This document shows, piece after piece, positions 8,094 to 16,406 of a stretch of 40,623 nucleotides of DNA. The DNA lies in IMG/VR virus record IMGVR_UViG_3300028399_000015, positions 1 through 40,623 of that record; one strand, written 5' to 3'. The translations under genes were made by a program, and so were the position numbers. The notes under the pieces were generated by a model that ran no database searches, had not been told where the DNA came from, and saw only the letters and a list, made by a program, of their open reading frames with translations. Position 1 is the first letter of the stretch. Each line of letters begins with the position of its first letter. The DNA is from a virus.

Positions 8094-9272
8094 TCACACT
8101 ACGAAGTTCCCCAAATACGCCATGGTCTTCTCATGGCGAATCTCCAGGCCCGCTTCCGTGAGCCATTGGCCCTTCAGCGAGTCCTGATCCGGCGGCTGAA
8201 TGCCCTCCTGCGGCCGCGTGTCGCGCATGTAGCGATACACAATCGCAGAGGGATCGATGATGAACGCACTGTTCGTGTACGTAGCGTGCGTATTCAGCAG
8301 CGGATGGGTCCGCACGTAGAGCGTGCCCTGCGGCAGGATCCAACGCTGGAGCTGCATCCCGTAGGCCTTCAGCGAACCATCGAAGTTAATCCGAGTACTC
8401 GCAGAGTTCCGGGCCAGCTTGTTCAGCGAGTTCAGGAACCCGTTGCCCGCGAAGACGATCCGCTCATTCCCCGCATTCCCGGCATTGTAGTCGAATACCT
8501 TATAGGTATCATCCAGGAACACATCCTCCGTCGGGGTCGTGGTATAGACCTTGGAGTTCGTGGTAATGAAGTGCCGCAGCCCGCCGGTATAGCGCTTGGG
8601 CTTCGTACCCGAGGTGTCCTCGAAGGGCTTACCAAACAGCCACGCGAACTCCAGCGCCACCGAGTGGTCGAACATCTTCCGCTTCTTGTCATTCTTCAGC
8701 GGATCGCCCGTCCGGGTGCGCGTGATCTTCGCGGTATTGGTAATCTCATACGAGGTCTTGAAGATCTGACAATAGTTCGTCAGCTTCACCGGGTTCCGGG
8801 TGCTGCTATCCGGCGCGCGGGAGCCCTCCTCGTACACATTACCTACCTTGGTAAAGTACGTACCCGCAGGCACTGCCGCGGCAGTAGTTCCGGCAACACC
8901 CCGCTTGATAACAATAGCCGTATCATTGGTCACCGAGGACACTTCGACCAGCTCATTGCTATACACATCCGCATCCGCCGTCTCCACGAGCAGCACATCC
9001 CCCGGGACCAGGTTCAGACCCCCACTCACCAGCGTCACGTTCGTCGAGGCGGCGAGCAGGCCCGTCCCAGCTTCCTGAACCCGAATCGGATTCAGCTCCT
9101 CTTCCCACCAGCTAAACTCCGGGTCATCCACGGACTCGCTCTTCATCTTCGACATAAGCGCGGTCAGCGGCGCAGACCCATTGGGGTTTCGCCAGAGGAT
9201 CATTTCCCGAAAGTTCTTCGGGCGCTCATCGACACCCCAATCCAGAGTGCCTCTCATACCAGCAATAGCCAT
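8094..9272 (-). CDS. Major capsid protein, SU10/DUF5309-like
   Basis: A 392-residue protein that fits the SU10-type (DUF5309) major capsid family: N-terminal GTLDWGVDERPKNFREMILW, then PLTALMSKMKSESVDDPEFSW with the typical FxWWEEEL, a mid-region of GTYFTKVGNVYEEG, and a C-terminus with QEGIQPPDQDS and ETGLEIRHEKT-like sequence (EAGLEIRHEKTMAYL). The protein would fold as an HK97-type capsomer subunit. The gene starts at ATG 9272 with AGGAG upstream, directly behind the scaffold gene, and is followed by a strong terminator, as expected for the most abundant virion protein. Confidence 0.88.
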   Translation of the reverse strand: MAIAGMRGTLDWGVDERPKNFREMILWRNPNGSAPLTALMSKMKSESVDDPEFSWWEEELNPIRVQEAGTGLLAASTNVTLVSGGLNLVPGDVLLVETADADVYSNELVEVSSVTNDTAIVIKRGVAGTTAAAVPAGTYFTKVGNVYEEGSRAPDSSTRNPVKLTNYCQIFKTSYEITNTAKITRTRTGDPLKNDKKRKMFDHSVALEFAWLFGKPFEDTSGTKPKRYTGGLRHFITTNSKVYTTTPTEDVFLDDTYKVFDYNAGNAGNERIVFAGNGFLNSLNKLARNSASTRINFDGSLKAYGMQLQRWILPQGTLYVRTHPLLNTHATYTNSAFIIDPSAIVYRYMRDTRPQEGIQPPDQDSLKGQWLTEAGLEIRHEKTMAYLGNFVV

Positions 9273-9287
9273 TTTACAGCTCTCCTA

Positions 9288-10247
9288 TCAAAGTGCATCT
9301 TCTGCCAGCAGCTCTTCCGCAAGCAGCTCGTACTCATTCTTCGGACGCTCCTTCGGCGGCTCATAGGTCGCACCCCCGGTAGCGGCAGGCTGCCTCGGCG
9401 GAGGATTCTGCGCCTCCTGCGCACCCTCCTTCCCAAGGGCCTCATCTGCCGCACCTGCGCGCTTGAGCAGCCCATCCAGGGGCAGCCGCAGCGCCACCCA
9501 AGCTTGCGCACCGATCTCCTTGATCGCCTGCTCCCGGGAGGCCTTGGGGTTCATCTGCCAGTACGCTTCCTTAATCCGCTGGATCACCGGCTGATACTCC
9601 TCCTTCGCCAGCTCCGGCCACTCCCTAAAGAAGCTCTCCCGCTCCTCATTAAGCACCCTTTGCTGCTCCAGAATCCCCGCGACCACATCGGGCAGCTTCG
9701 CCTGAATGGCCCCTACCACCTGGTCATACACGTCCAAGAATACATCCGCCACTAGCTGCGGAAGAACCTCGTTTGGGTTCATGAGCAAAGCTTCCGCCTG
9801 CTCATCACTCAGCCGAAAGCGCTCCGCGAGCTCTCGCCGCGCTTGCTCTCGCTGAGCTTGCAGGTCCTCGGGCGTCGGCTCTGGTGCCTCCGGCTCCTCG
9901 GGAACCTGCGGAATGTCCTGGGAAGTTTCCTCACTCTCCTGCGCTGCTACCTCCGGCTCAGGCTCCGGCTCCCCTTCCGGTTCTGGCTCTACTGGCGTCG
10001 CGGGCTCCGGCCCCTGCGCAGCGGGAGTCTCCTCTCCTTGCGCGGGCTCTGCGCCCTCCTGTGCCCCTTGGTCCTGAGGAAGCCCCTCGCTATCCTCGGC
10101 AGTGAACTCGCTGGCAAGTGCTTCCCACTCACCAGCCTCTTGTGAGCCTTCAGGGGCCTGTGCCCCCTCGGCAGGAACATTCGCGAAGGCCTGGCCCTCC
10201 AGCGGAATGGCCACACCCTCATTCGCCTGTGCTTGTGCTTGCGTCAT
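9288..10247 (-). CDS. Putative capsid scaffolding protein
   Basis: A 319-residue acidic protein. Residues 1-130 are low complexity and dominated by Glu, Pro, Gln and Ala (EPEPEGEPEPEPEV), so they are likely disordered. The middle (about 130-250) is helical, with QREQARRELAERFRLSDEQ and ERESFFREWPELAKEE. The C-terminus ends with KNEYELLAEELLAEDAL. Length, acidity, helical core and position between portal and major capsid protein all match phage scaffolding proteins, which direct prohead assembly and are then lost. I see no protease motif. The start overlaps the preceding gene by 29 bases. Confidence 0.7.
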   Translation of the reverse strand: MTQAQAQANEGVAIPLEGQAFANVPAEGAQAPEGSQEAGEWEALASEFTAEDSEGLPQDQGAQEGAEPAQGEETPAAQGPEPATPVEPEPEGEPEPEPEVAAQESEETSQDIPQVPEEPEAPEPTPEDLQAQREQARRELAERFRLSDEQAEALLMNPNEVLPQLVADVFLDVYDQVVGAIQAKLPDVVAGILEQQRVLNEERESFFREWPELAKEEYQPVIQRIKEAYWQMNPKASREQAIKEIGAQAWVALRLPLDGLLKRAGAADEALGKEGAQEAQNPPPRQPAATGGATYEPPKERPKNEYELLAEELLAEDAL

Positions 10248-10557
10248 CTTGCAGTGCCTCTCTTAGTTCATCGTATTGCTCCTGGAAGTCCTGAATTGCG
10301 AGCTGGGGCATTTGCTTGATCAGCTCAAAGGCCCCCACCTCACCTTTCAAGAACTCCATCTTCACGAGCCCATCCAGCCCTTCCGAAGGGGCCCGCATCG
10401 AGCGCACACGCGCTTGAATCTGCCCCTCCATTAGGTCAACCAGCAGGCCCCAACCCGTCGAGTCTTGCAGCTCCTGAAACGCCCGCAGCATTTTGCGGGC
10501 CTGTTCCATCTGCTCTCGGAGGCTGTCCTCCGACTGCTCTCTCTGCTCCTCTGTCAC
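10219..10557 (-). CDS. Small helical protein overlapping the portal gene
   Basis: A 112-residue Glu/Gln-rich helical protein (MTEEQREQSEDSLREQMEQA; DFQEQYDELREALQ). It starts at GTG 10557, preceded by an excellent AGGAGG at a spacing of about 5 bases. Its first 122 bases lie inside the portal gene in a different frame. Its place between portal and scaffold suggests a head-assembly accessory, but no family is recognised. The overlap is discussed in findings. Confidence 0.6.
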   Translation of the reverse strand: MTEEQREQSEDSLREQMEQARKMLRAFQELQDSTGWGLLVDLMEGQIQARVRSMRAPSEGLDGLVKMEFLKGEVGAFELIKQMPQLAIQDFQEQYDELREALQDDASTSTGE

Positions 10558-12454
10558 GTTGTCCTCCTAAGGGAATCAAGTTCCCGGCTTGTGCTTGTGC
10601 CTGCGCAATGTCGTCAGGCACTACGTTGATACGGAAGCGTTTGATGTTCTTGATGCCCCCGAGCTGGGCTACGTAGGCAAATATCTTACTCAGGTCATAC
10701 TCCTGCGCAAGCTGCGGCATCTTCTGCATTTGCGCGAAGAGCTGGGTCCACATAGTCATCTGCGCGAAGCGGTCGATTGGCATAGTGCCATCGACGGGAA
10801 CGAAGTCATACGCCCCGGAAATGCTATCCGGATCGACGGTGATGAACGGGTCCCGCTGGTCCATCACATCCCCGGCGAGCTTGAGGCGGAGCTCCGTGTC
10901 CATCCGCTGCTGGGTGTTCTGCAGGAGGCGCTGGGCCAAAGGCGCCCACCCCGTCGCGGAGAAGTATTCGCACTGGGTCTTCAGGCGATTCGCGCCGAAG
11001 GTATTACTCGACCTCACTTCAGTCGCGGTCTTTCGCCCGCCCTGGTTCAGCATCCCCATGATGTTATCCGTCACGCCGGTGACGCGCTGGATCATCTCAG
11101 AGACGGCAGCGGCATCCCGCATGTTGTTCTGCGTTACGTCGATGGTTTGGAGCTGGTGGATCATCGTCCGGGGATCTTGGCCATAGCCCGCTGGTTTCAC
11201 GCGGATAAGACGCCCCGGAGCATCCTGCCGGAAGTCCTTCATCGTGATCCGAGAGGGATCATAGATAAACTGGCCATTGAGAATCTGCCGCACATTGAAG
11301 TAGTGCGAGTTCACCAGCCAATCCATCGTATTCTGCAGGGGCTCGATCATTTCCAGCATGCCCCGCTTGAACTGCCCATACGCCTCCATTTCGTATTCCA
11401 GCACGGAGAAAGGGAACTTGCCATGCAAGGCATCGAAGGGCTGGGACTCAATCACAATCGAGTCCTCCGCAACAGTGAACACCCACTTTTCCGGGTAGGT
11501 GCTGGAGCCTAGGCCCCAGTCGCGCGGGATGAGCTCCACGAACAGCTCCACCGCATCCACATAGCCAGGGCTCATGTTGTCGATATAGCCATCGACGGTG
11601 CTGAGATTGGAGGTGGTTACCTCGGGAATGCTCAGGCGCGGTGAGCCGGAATCCCGGTAGCCCTGATTCCCCTTCGCACTCGCGAGGCGTTTCTTGAGCT
11701 TCTTCAGCTCCTCCACATTGTAGAACTGCCCGCTCTCCGCCTTCCGCATCACGTCGTTCCAGGGAATCGACACGAAGCGCCCCGCGAACTCCCCTCGCTG
11801 GAAGTTTACCAGGGACACCCGCGGGTCAAAGAGAAAGTCCTGCGGGCGGACATTAAAGAGCTTGTTGCCAGTGTACCCCGGCACCCGCTTCGTACGCTTG
11901 ACCTTCTTCGTCTTCCCTGCAATGGGAATCCCCAGGTACGTCACCTGCTCCTCCTCAATCGAGGCGACCTGGATGATTTCCTCCTCCCAGTACTCCCCCA
12001 GAATCCCCGTGCCATACTTCCCCGCATCCAGCAGCCACAGGAAGTAAGGCACCAGATGCTCCCCCACCTGCGTCTGGTAGTCCATGATGGCCTCGACTGC
12101 CTGGACCTGCTGCTCAGTCTCCCCGTGCCGCCCCGCGTATTGCAGCACTGGCGAGCGACCAAGGAACACGCTGACCCAGTACGTATGGGCCGCCATCAAG
12201 ACCGCGTAGGAATAGGGAATATTCATGGTGGTGTACTGGGGCTCCCCATCCTCCCGCTTCACCCGGCGCTTGGCATCCACCTCAGTCTCCGGGATATACG
12301 CCATGAAGCTATCCTCTGCGTCCGCATACTCCTTCGTGCGGTTCTGGAGGGCGAAGCCCGCAGCGCGCACCCGCGTCAGCACGGCATCCAGAATCTTCTG
12401 GTGCTGCTCAGTACCATAGCGCAACTTTACCCCACTCACGGCGCGGTCCTCCAT
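10436..12454 (-). CDS. Portal protein
   Basis: A 672-residue protein with the composition and layout of a podovirus-type portal: an N-terminal helical segment, then TTMNIPYSYAVLMAAHTYWV, a wing region with a KVKRTKRVPGYTGNKLFNV stretch and NVRPQDFLFDPRVSL, and a long helical stem and crown (QNTMDWLVNSHYFNVRQILN; MIQRVTGVTDNIMGML; FGANRLKTQCEYFSATGWA). It forms the dodecameric ring for DNA packaging and ejection. It follows terL with a 19-base overlap. The last ~40 residues (Gly, Gln, Pro, Ala-rich) are read through the start of the next gene in another frame. Confidence 0.85.
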   Translation of the reverse strand: MEDRAVSGVKLRYGTEQHQKILDAVLTRVRAAGFALQNRTKEYADAEDSFMAYIPETEVDAKRRVKREDGEPQYTTMNIPYSYAVLMAAHTYWVSVFLGRSPVLQYAGRHGETEQQVQAVEAIMDYQTQVGEHLVPYFLWLLDAGKYGTGILGEYWEEEIIQVASIEEEQVTYLGIPIAGKTKKVKRTKRVPGYTGNKLFNVRPQDFLFDPRVSLVNFQRGEFAGRFVSIPWNDVMRKAESGQFYNVEELKKLKKRLASAKGNQGYRDSGSPRLSIPEVTTSNLSTVDGYIDNMSPGYVDAVELFVELIPRDWGLGSSTYPEKWVFTVAEDSIVIESQPFDALHGKFPFSVLEYEMEAYGQFKRGMLEMIEPLQNTMDWLVNSHYFNVRQILNGQFIYDPSRITMKDFRQDAPGRLIRVKPAGYGQDPRTMIHQLQTIDVTQNNMRDAAAVSEMIQRVTGVTDNIMGMLNQGGRKTATEVRSSNTFGANRLKTQCEYFSATGWAPLAQRLLQNTQQRMDTELRLKLAGDVMDQRDPFITVDPDSISGAYDFVPVDGTMPIDRFAQMTMWTQLFAQMQKMPQLAQEYDLSKIFAYVAQLGGIKNIKRFRINVVPDDIAQAQAQAGNLIPLGGQRDRGAERAVGGQPPRADGTGPQNAAGVSGAARLDGLGPAG

Positions 12455-13926
12455 TCCAGCTGCTCCGGCAGCCCACTCTCGTCGATCACTTCAAAATCCC
12501 CCTCTAGGGTGATGCCTTCCAAGGCGGGGTTAATAAGCCCCATTGCAATGGTGAGGGCATCGAGCATATCGTCCCGTTGCCCGGTGGCGCCGGCCTGGAA
12601 AGCCCCATACTGCTCCTTCAGCTCAGAGTGCTCCCGCGCAAGGCTCAGGCGCCCGTTCGCCGCATAGCGCGTGATGGTCTGGATAATCCGGGTTTCCTTC
12701 TTCCGCTTATCCTCCACCGGCACGATGGTGAAGAACTGCCGGCGCCGCAGCATTTCCTTCTCCATATACCACTTCAGCATCCGCTGGAACAGCGTCGTCT
12801 CCACGCCCACAAGCATGGGACGCCAGCGCAGGGCGAGCTCGAAGAACTTATTCACAAACTCCTCCGGGTCCGGGCTCTTGGCGAGGTAGTATTCGCACAC
12901 ATAGATCGTCCCCTCCAGCACCCGGATGACCATGATAACTGCATCGTCCAGCTTCTCATTCACCCGCAGGGAGTTTCCATCCCTCGGGGGCGGAGTGGGA
13001 TCGATGCCGATGTAGGTAATCCCAGCCTCCGGCGGCACTACATGCTCGCGAAGCCACTCCACCTTAAACGCCGCATTCTCCTGCGTGACGAGCTTGCACT
13101 CCATCTCCCGCAGCCACAGGGAAAGCTGGTTCCGCTGGATATGCGCCTCCTTTTCGCGGAGGAGCTCTTCGGTGCTCCAGCGCTCTGGCCACGCGCTCTC
13201 CCCGCGGGAGTCGAAGCAGCTAAACCTCACCGAGGCCCAGGAGGGGTCCCGCATCGTGCGCTCGCTTAGATCCTCCGGGTGCAGCGGAGTCTGCGCAAGC
13301 GCTATTGTCGCGTCCGGGGCCTCACTCGCTGGGGCTAAGGATTTGAACAAGGCCCCGTAGGTGAGATCTTCGATCTTAGCGCGCTGCTCCGGCGTCGCGG
13401 TGTTTTCTTCGTCCAGGGGGTCATCGAGCACGATCAGATCCGGCCGGTAGTCCTCCACATTCACCCCGCGGATGCTCCCTGTAATGCCCAGCGCAATTAC
13501 GCGGATGGGAAAGCGCTCCACCCCGTGGAGGATTTCCAGCTCCGTCGAGGTCCACTTGCGCCCCTTTTGGAGCTGGAAAGTCTTAGCCCAGAAGGGATTG
13601 TACTCCACCGCCCGCATAAGCCACTCTACCGACTTCACTGCATGGTCCTGGGACTTCCCCACAAAGAGAATCGTGTGCGAAATGCCGTAGGCAATGCGCT
13701 TGGAAGTGAACAGCCGCAGCTTCGTCGTCTTTGCGCCCCCACGGAAAACCTGGAAGCTTACATAGCGGTTCCGGGGGTCGTCCAGCACCCGGTCCATCTC
13801 TCGGTGGAACTCCGGGGAGGGCTGGCGGCAGGTCTTCGGAAAGAACACCCGCCCATAAAGATCCGAGTCCACCGCAGCGAGCTGGACCAGCTCCGCCGGA
13901 TCGAGTTGTTCCACCTGCGCGTTCAA
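12436..13926 (-). CDS. terL: Terminase large subunit
   Basis: A 496-residue packaging motor. The ATPase domain shows a Walker A variant, FRGGAKTTK (about 61-69), and a Walker B of LIVLDDPLDEE (about 154-164). The nuclease domain has the RNase H-like acids in YIGIDPTPP, then VGVETTLFQ and a final DDMLDALTIAMG. The protein pumps DNA into the prohead and cuts the concatemer. It probably starts at TTG 13926 with AGAGG about 7 bases upstream; no better start is nearby. It is followed by the portal gene with a 19-base overlap, the usual packaging order. Confidence 0.92.
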   Translation of the reverse strand: MNAQVEQLDPAELVQLAAVDSDLYGRVFFPKTCRQPSPEFHREMDRVLDDPRNRYVSFQVFRGGAKTTKLRLFTSKRIAYGISHTILFVGKSQDHAVKSVEWLMRAVEYNPFWAKTFQLQKGRKWTSTELEILHGVERFPIRVIALGITGSIRGVNVEDYRPDLIVLDDPLDEENTATPEQRAKIEDLTYGALFKSLAPASEAPDATIALAQTPLHPEDLSERTMRDPSWASVRFSCFDSRGESAWPERWSTEELLREKEAHIQRNQLSLWLREMECKLVTQENAAFKVEWLREHVVPPEAGITYIGIDPTPPPRDGNSLRVNEKLDDAVIMVIRVLEGTIYVCEYYLAKSPDPEEFVNKFFELALRWRPMLVGVETTLFQRMLKWYMEKEMLRRRQFFTIVPVEDKRKKETRIIQTITRYAANGRLSLAREHSELKEQYGAFQAGATGQRDDMLDALTIAMGLINPALEGITLEGDFEVIDESGLPEQLEWRTAP

Positions 13927-13940
13927 ATGCTTCCTCTCCC

Positions 13941-14492
13941 CTAGGGCGCCCAGATATGCACGCTAAACTGCCCCGCCTCGGCCCCCAGGGGGCTCTCCCG
14001 CAAGCGCACCGGCTCCGGGAAGGCGGTGGCACAGTCGTACCACTTAACCAGCTCCAGGGGCGCATGCGCCCACAGGTCCGGCGGGAACACTGCCGCAAGC
14101 ACGGGCAGGTAGAGCCACTTCAACTGCCACCAGGCATCCGAGGTGTGCTGGAGCTTAATCTCCACCACCACAAGCTTCCCCTCTTGCGGGAGGATGAGCA
14201 GGCCATCCGGCTGGCAGAAGCGCACCTTTGACTCCCCGAGGCATTTGAACTGAAACCAGGGCCCGGGAACGAATGCCTCCGGGAAGAGGCCCTCCAGGTA
14301 CTCCTTCGCTCTTGCCTCATAGCGAAGCCCCTGGCCCCTTCGTCCCTTCAGGCGCTTCCTTCCCCGCGCAAATGCCGGGGGCTCTTCCAGGGGCCGCGCC
14401 CACTCAATCGCCCCGGCTAAGCGTAATCGTGACGGCGGCAGGAGCACGGGGGAGGCTTTGCTCCCGCGCTTCCGCCCGCTCTGCTTCCGCAT
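13941..14492 (-). CDS. PD-(D/E)XK-type nuclease encoded between terS and terL
   Basis: A 183-residue protein. After a basic N-terminus (RKQSGRKRGSK; RGRKRLKGRRGQG) it shows the core of a restriction-like nuclease: GLRYEARAKEYLEGLF, then a PDGLL strand and VVVEIKLQHT, that is, an acidic residue followed by E-x-K (PD...VEIK). It then has AWWQLKWLYLPVL. It is compact, like VRR-NUC or resolvase-like phage enzymes. It may trim packaging intermediates or degrade host DNA. Its first ~89 bases overlap the end of terS, and a shorter protein without the basic leader cannot be excluded. Confidence 0.65.
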   Translation of the reverse strand: MRKQSGRKRGSKASPVLLPPSRLRLAGAIEWARPLEEPPAFARGRKRLKGRRGQGLRYEARAKEYLEGLFPEAFVPGPWFQFKCLGESKVRFCQPDGLLILPQEGKLVVVEIKLQHTSDAWWQLKWLYLPVLAAVFPPDLWAHAPLELVKWYDCATAFPEPVRLRESPLGAEAGQFSVHIWAP

Positions 14493-15126
14493 CCACTTCC
14501 CCCTGAGCAGGGTCTGCGTCCTCCCCTGCAGTTAGCAACTCCCGGCGCTCTTGCACCAGGGCCCCTTCGGATTCCTCCGCCGCGCGCTTGAGGGCCCGCA
14601 TCCGCTCGCGCGCTTCCGCCAGTGCATCCGCATCTACCATGTAGTAGTTGTTCTGCTGATTCTGCTGCACCACCGGGGTGCCGGGGAGCTTCGAGGGCCC
14701 AAGGCCCGCGGCCTTCAGCGCCATCTCCGTCACGTCCGCCACGTACTCCCGATCCCCCTGCGGGTCCGCCGCCTCTACGGCCTCGGAGAGCTTATCCACC
14801 GCCATCGCCGCGAGACCGAGCACCTGCTCCCGCAGCGGCAGCACGGTCGCCCCGAAGAGCTTCTCCTGCTTCGCCCGGAGCTGCTCCTGAAACGCATCCG
14901 AATGCACCACCACAGAGAGCCAGGCCCGGCTCACTCCGAAGTGCTCCGCCACCTGCCCCATCCGCAGCGTTGGATTCGCCAGCATGAAGTCCATAATCGC
15001 ATCATGCTTCACGCGCACCTTCTTCAGCACGGGCTTCTTCGCCCGCCGGGGCCTCCCGTCTTTGCGAAGGCCAAAGGGGGCCTCGGGGGCCGTGCCTTCG
15101 TTCCACTTGTCCTTTCCATCCAGCAT
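14404..15126 (-). CDS. terS: Putative terminase small subunit
   Basis: About 240 residues from ATG 15126 (a GTG at 15141 is possible). The long open frame upstream to 15276 is excluded because it crosses the promoter at 15192-15164. Residues ~25-75 contain a basic stretch (RRAKKPVLKKVRVK) and a helix-turn-helix (MGQVAEHFGVSRAWLSVVV), as in small terminase subunits that recognise the packaging site. A long helical segment follows (LREQVLGLAAMAVDKLSEAV), then an acidic, Glu/Ala-rich C-terminus. It is the first gene of the late operon. Confidence 0.75.
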   Translation of the reverse strand: MLDGKDKWNEGTAPEAPFGLRKDGRPRRAKKPVLKKVRVKHDAIMDFMLANPTLRMGQVAEHFGVSRAWLSVVVHSDAFQEQLRAKQEKLFGATVLPLREQVLGLAAMAVDKLSEAVEAADPQGDREYVADVTEMALKAAGLGPSKLPGTPVVQQNQQNNYYMVDADALAEARERMRALKRAAEESEGALVQERRELLTAGEDADPAQGEVDAEAERAEAREQSLPRAPAAVTITLSRGD

Positions 15127-15163
15127 TACGTGCGGGTCCACATTTGGGTTTTGGATTGGGGGA

Positions 15164-15192
15164 CTTATAGCATGGGCGGGGCGGGGTGTCAA
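15164..15192 (-). promoter_or_regulatory. Late-operon promoter (sigma-70 type, leftward)
   Basis: On the minus strand, TTGACA (15192-15187) is followed by a 17-base GC-rich spacer and TATAAG (15169-15164). This is near consensus and sits 40-60 bases before the terS start, so it is the probable promoter of the whole structural and packaging operon. Confidence 0.75.
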
Positions 15193-15331
15193 TGGGGATG
15201 GGGCAAGAGTAATTTTCCGATCGCTTCTCAATTTCCCTGTGCGCTCCCGGAAGTGGTCATTCCGTGACGAAGGCACCCCCGGGCCCAGGGGGGATGGCCC
15301 CCTCAGCGGGTAGGCGGAGGGCGGGGGCGGA

Positions 15332-15358
15332 GGGCGGATTAATAGAACTAATCCACCC
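15332..15358. promoter_or_regulatory. 27-bp palindromic operator-like element, copy 1
   Basis: Left arm GGGCGGATTAA, five central bases, right arm CTAATCCACCC. The innermost base of each arm does not pair, and 9 of the outer 10 pairs match. It lies about 27 bases upstream of the -35 box of the rightward early promoter and between the divergent early and late promoters. It shares its length and arm sequence with the copies at 18652, 21237, 25147 and 32934. Confidence 0.6.
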
Positions 15359-15384
15359 CATTAAAACATTTTGGGCAGCTCCGG

Positions 15385-15412
15385 TTGCATTTTCCGACCG
15401 GTTTGCTATCAT
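15385..15412 (+). promoter_or_regulatory. Rightward early promoter
   Basis: TTGCAT (15385-15390), a 16-base spacer and TATCAT (15407-15412). It lies 70 bases before the first early gene. Transcription starting at about 15419 would begin with two stem-loops. Confidence 0.55.
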
Positions 15413-15418
15413 ATCATC

Positions 15419-15454
15419 GTGGCCGGACGGTTCGGCCACCGGGGCGCAGCCCCG
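15419..15454 (+). other. Two consecutive stem-loops in the 5' leader of the first early gene
   Basis: GTGGCCG, seven bases, CGGCCAC (15419-15439) is immediately followed by CGGGGC, GCA, GCCCCG (15440-15454; base 15440 directly adjoins the first hairpin). Both stems are perfect. They sit at the predicted RNA 5' end, about 20 bases before the GAGGAGG site. They may stabilise the transcript or control translation; they are not terminators, since no T-run follows. Confidence 0.6.
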
Positions 15455-15483
15455 CCGCTCTTTACTAACGAGGAGGTATTACT

Positions 15484-15942
15484 ATGGCATCACGTGAGCG
15501 CGTGATTGTATGGACGCCCCTGACGGATGGTCAGGGATGGAAGGTAGACGTCCTCGGTGCGGGTGGCTTTGAGGTTACCCGGGAGGAGGTGCAGGACGTC
15601 TGGGACCAGCTCGCCCTTCATGGATTGAAGCAAAAAGTGGGGGATGCTGCGGCGAAGGAGGCCGGGGCGAGTGCGCAGGAGAAGCTCGCGTCTATGATGG
15701 CGGTGGTTGAGCAGCTCAAACGCGGGGAGTGGAACGCCCGCGGAACGGGTGGGCTCATCGTCGAGGCCATCGCCCGGGTGAAGGGCCTCTCCCTCGAGGA
15801 GGCGATGGAGCGCTGGCAGGGTCTCACGGAGGAGGAAAAGGCAGCAGTGCGGAAGCATCCGCTGGTCAAGAAGGCCGAGGCGGATATCCGGGCCGAGCGC
15901 CTCGCGGCCGCCGCGCAGGATGCGGCGGAGTTGGCGATCTAG
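15484..15942 (+). CDS. First early protein; paralogue A of the gene at 16407-16889
   Basis: A 152-residue charged, helical protein. The N-terminus holds a short beta region (VIVWTPLTDGQGWKVDVLG), then the conserved segment LALHGLKQKVGDAAAKEAG, a GEWNARGTGG motif, and a helical end with LTEEEKAAVRKHPLVKKAEADIR-type sequence, Lys/Arg/Ala/Glu-rich. Every block has a counterpart in the protein encoded at 16407-16889 on the other strand. I have a sense of having seen this family in phage genomes, but its function is unknown to me. The basic, helical C-terminus would fit nucleic-acid binding. GAGGAGG precedes the ATG. Confidence 0.75.
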   Translation: MASRERVIVWTPLTDGQGWKVDVLGAGGFEVTREEVQDVWDQLALHGLKQKVGDAAAKEAGASAQEKLASMMAVVEQLKRGEWNARGTGGLIVEAIARVKGLSLEEAMERWQGLTEEEKAAVRKHPLVKKAEADIRAERLAAAAQDAAELAI

Positions 15943-15954
15943 GGATGGTACCGG

Positions 15955-15978
15955 GCCAGGGATGGCCCTTTCTTTTGG
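15955..15978 (+). terminator. Rho-independent terminator after the first early gene
   Basis: GGGCCA, loop GGGA, TGGCCC, then TTTCTTTT. It is only 13 bases after the stop codon at 15942. It is probably partial, because the next gene has no obvious promoter of its own. Confidence 0.8.
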
Positions 15979-15999
15979 TAACTGCGAGGAGGGAACATT

Positions 16000-16275
16000 A
16001 TGGCTTTGATATTCGCGACGTCGCTGGACAAAGCTGCAGCAAAGGCCGGGCATTGTGGTTTGACAAAGGAACGGAGGACCACCTTAAGGCAACTGGCTAA
16101 GAACATAGACATATACGCGATGCTAGACAGCAAGGGCCAATGGGTCTTCCGGTCCGACAGTTACGCTATTCTAGAGCTAATTCGAGCTTTTGGACCTGGG
16201 TACGTTGCTATGGAATCGGCAGACCCCACACCTGCGGGGCAGTGGTCGGTGGTGTTCAACTGGCCCTGGGACTAG
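16000..16275 (+). CDS. Hypothetical early protein
   Basis: A 91-residue protein of no recognised family, with an N-terminal helical part rich in Ala/Lys and a C-terminus ending WSVVFNWPWD. A very good GAGGAGG lies before ATG 16000. It is bracketed by two terminators (15955 and 16293), so its expression depends on read-through of the first. It is noticeably less GC-rich than its neighbours. Confidence 0.6.
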   Translation: MALIFATSLDKAAAKAGHCGLTKERRTTLRQLAKNIDIYAMLDSKGQWVFRSDSYAILELIRAFGPGYVAMESADPTPAGQWSVVFNWPWD

Positions 16276-16292
16276 GACCGCCCGCAAGCGAG

Positions 16293-16325
16293 AAGGGGAG
16301 GCAGAGATGCCTCCCCTTTCTTTTT
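16293..16325 (+). terminator. Strong rho-independent terminator
   Basis: AAGGGGAGGCA, loop GAGA, TGCCTCCCCTTTC, then TTTTT. The stem is perfect over at least ten pairs. It ends the rightward unit 15484-16275 and lies between two convergent genes. On the minus strand the T-run is poor (TTCTCGCTT), so termination of the leftward transcript is doubtful. Confidence 0.9.
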
Positions 16326-16406
16326 GCCCCTGGGGCTTGGGAAGCCCAACAGTGCAGGGGCGAGGGTGCGCAAGAGGGGCGTCCCTGCCCCTTCGCATGC
16401 GCCCGC

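Noticed and set aside
4899-9755. Long plus-strand open frames (for example 4899-6449 and 7992-9755)
   Set aside because: They lie opposite the structural protein and capsid genes, have Arg/Pro/His-rich low-quality sequence and no RBS or family match. They are antisense shadows typical of GC-rich DNA.
15127-15276. N-terminal extension of terS
   Set aside because: It crosses the TTGACA-N17-TATAAG promoter and would place the start upstream of the transcription start.
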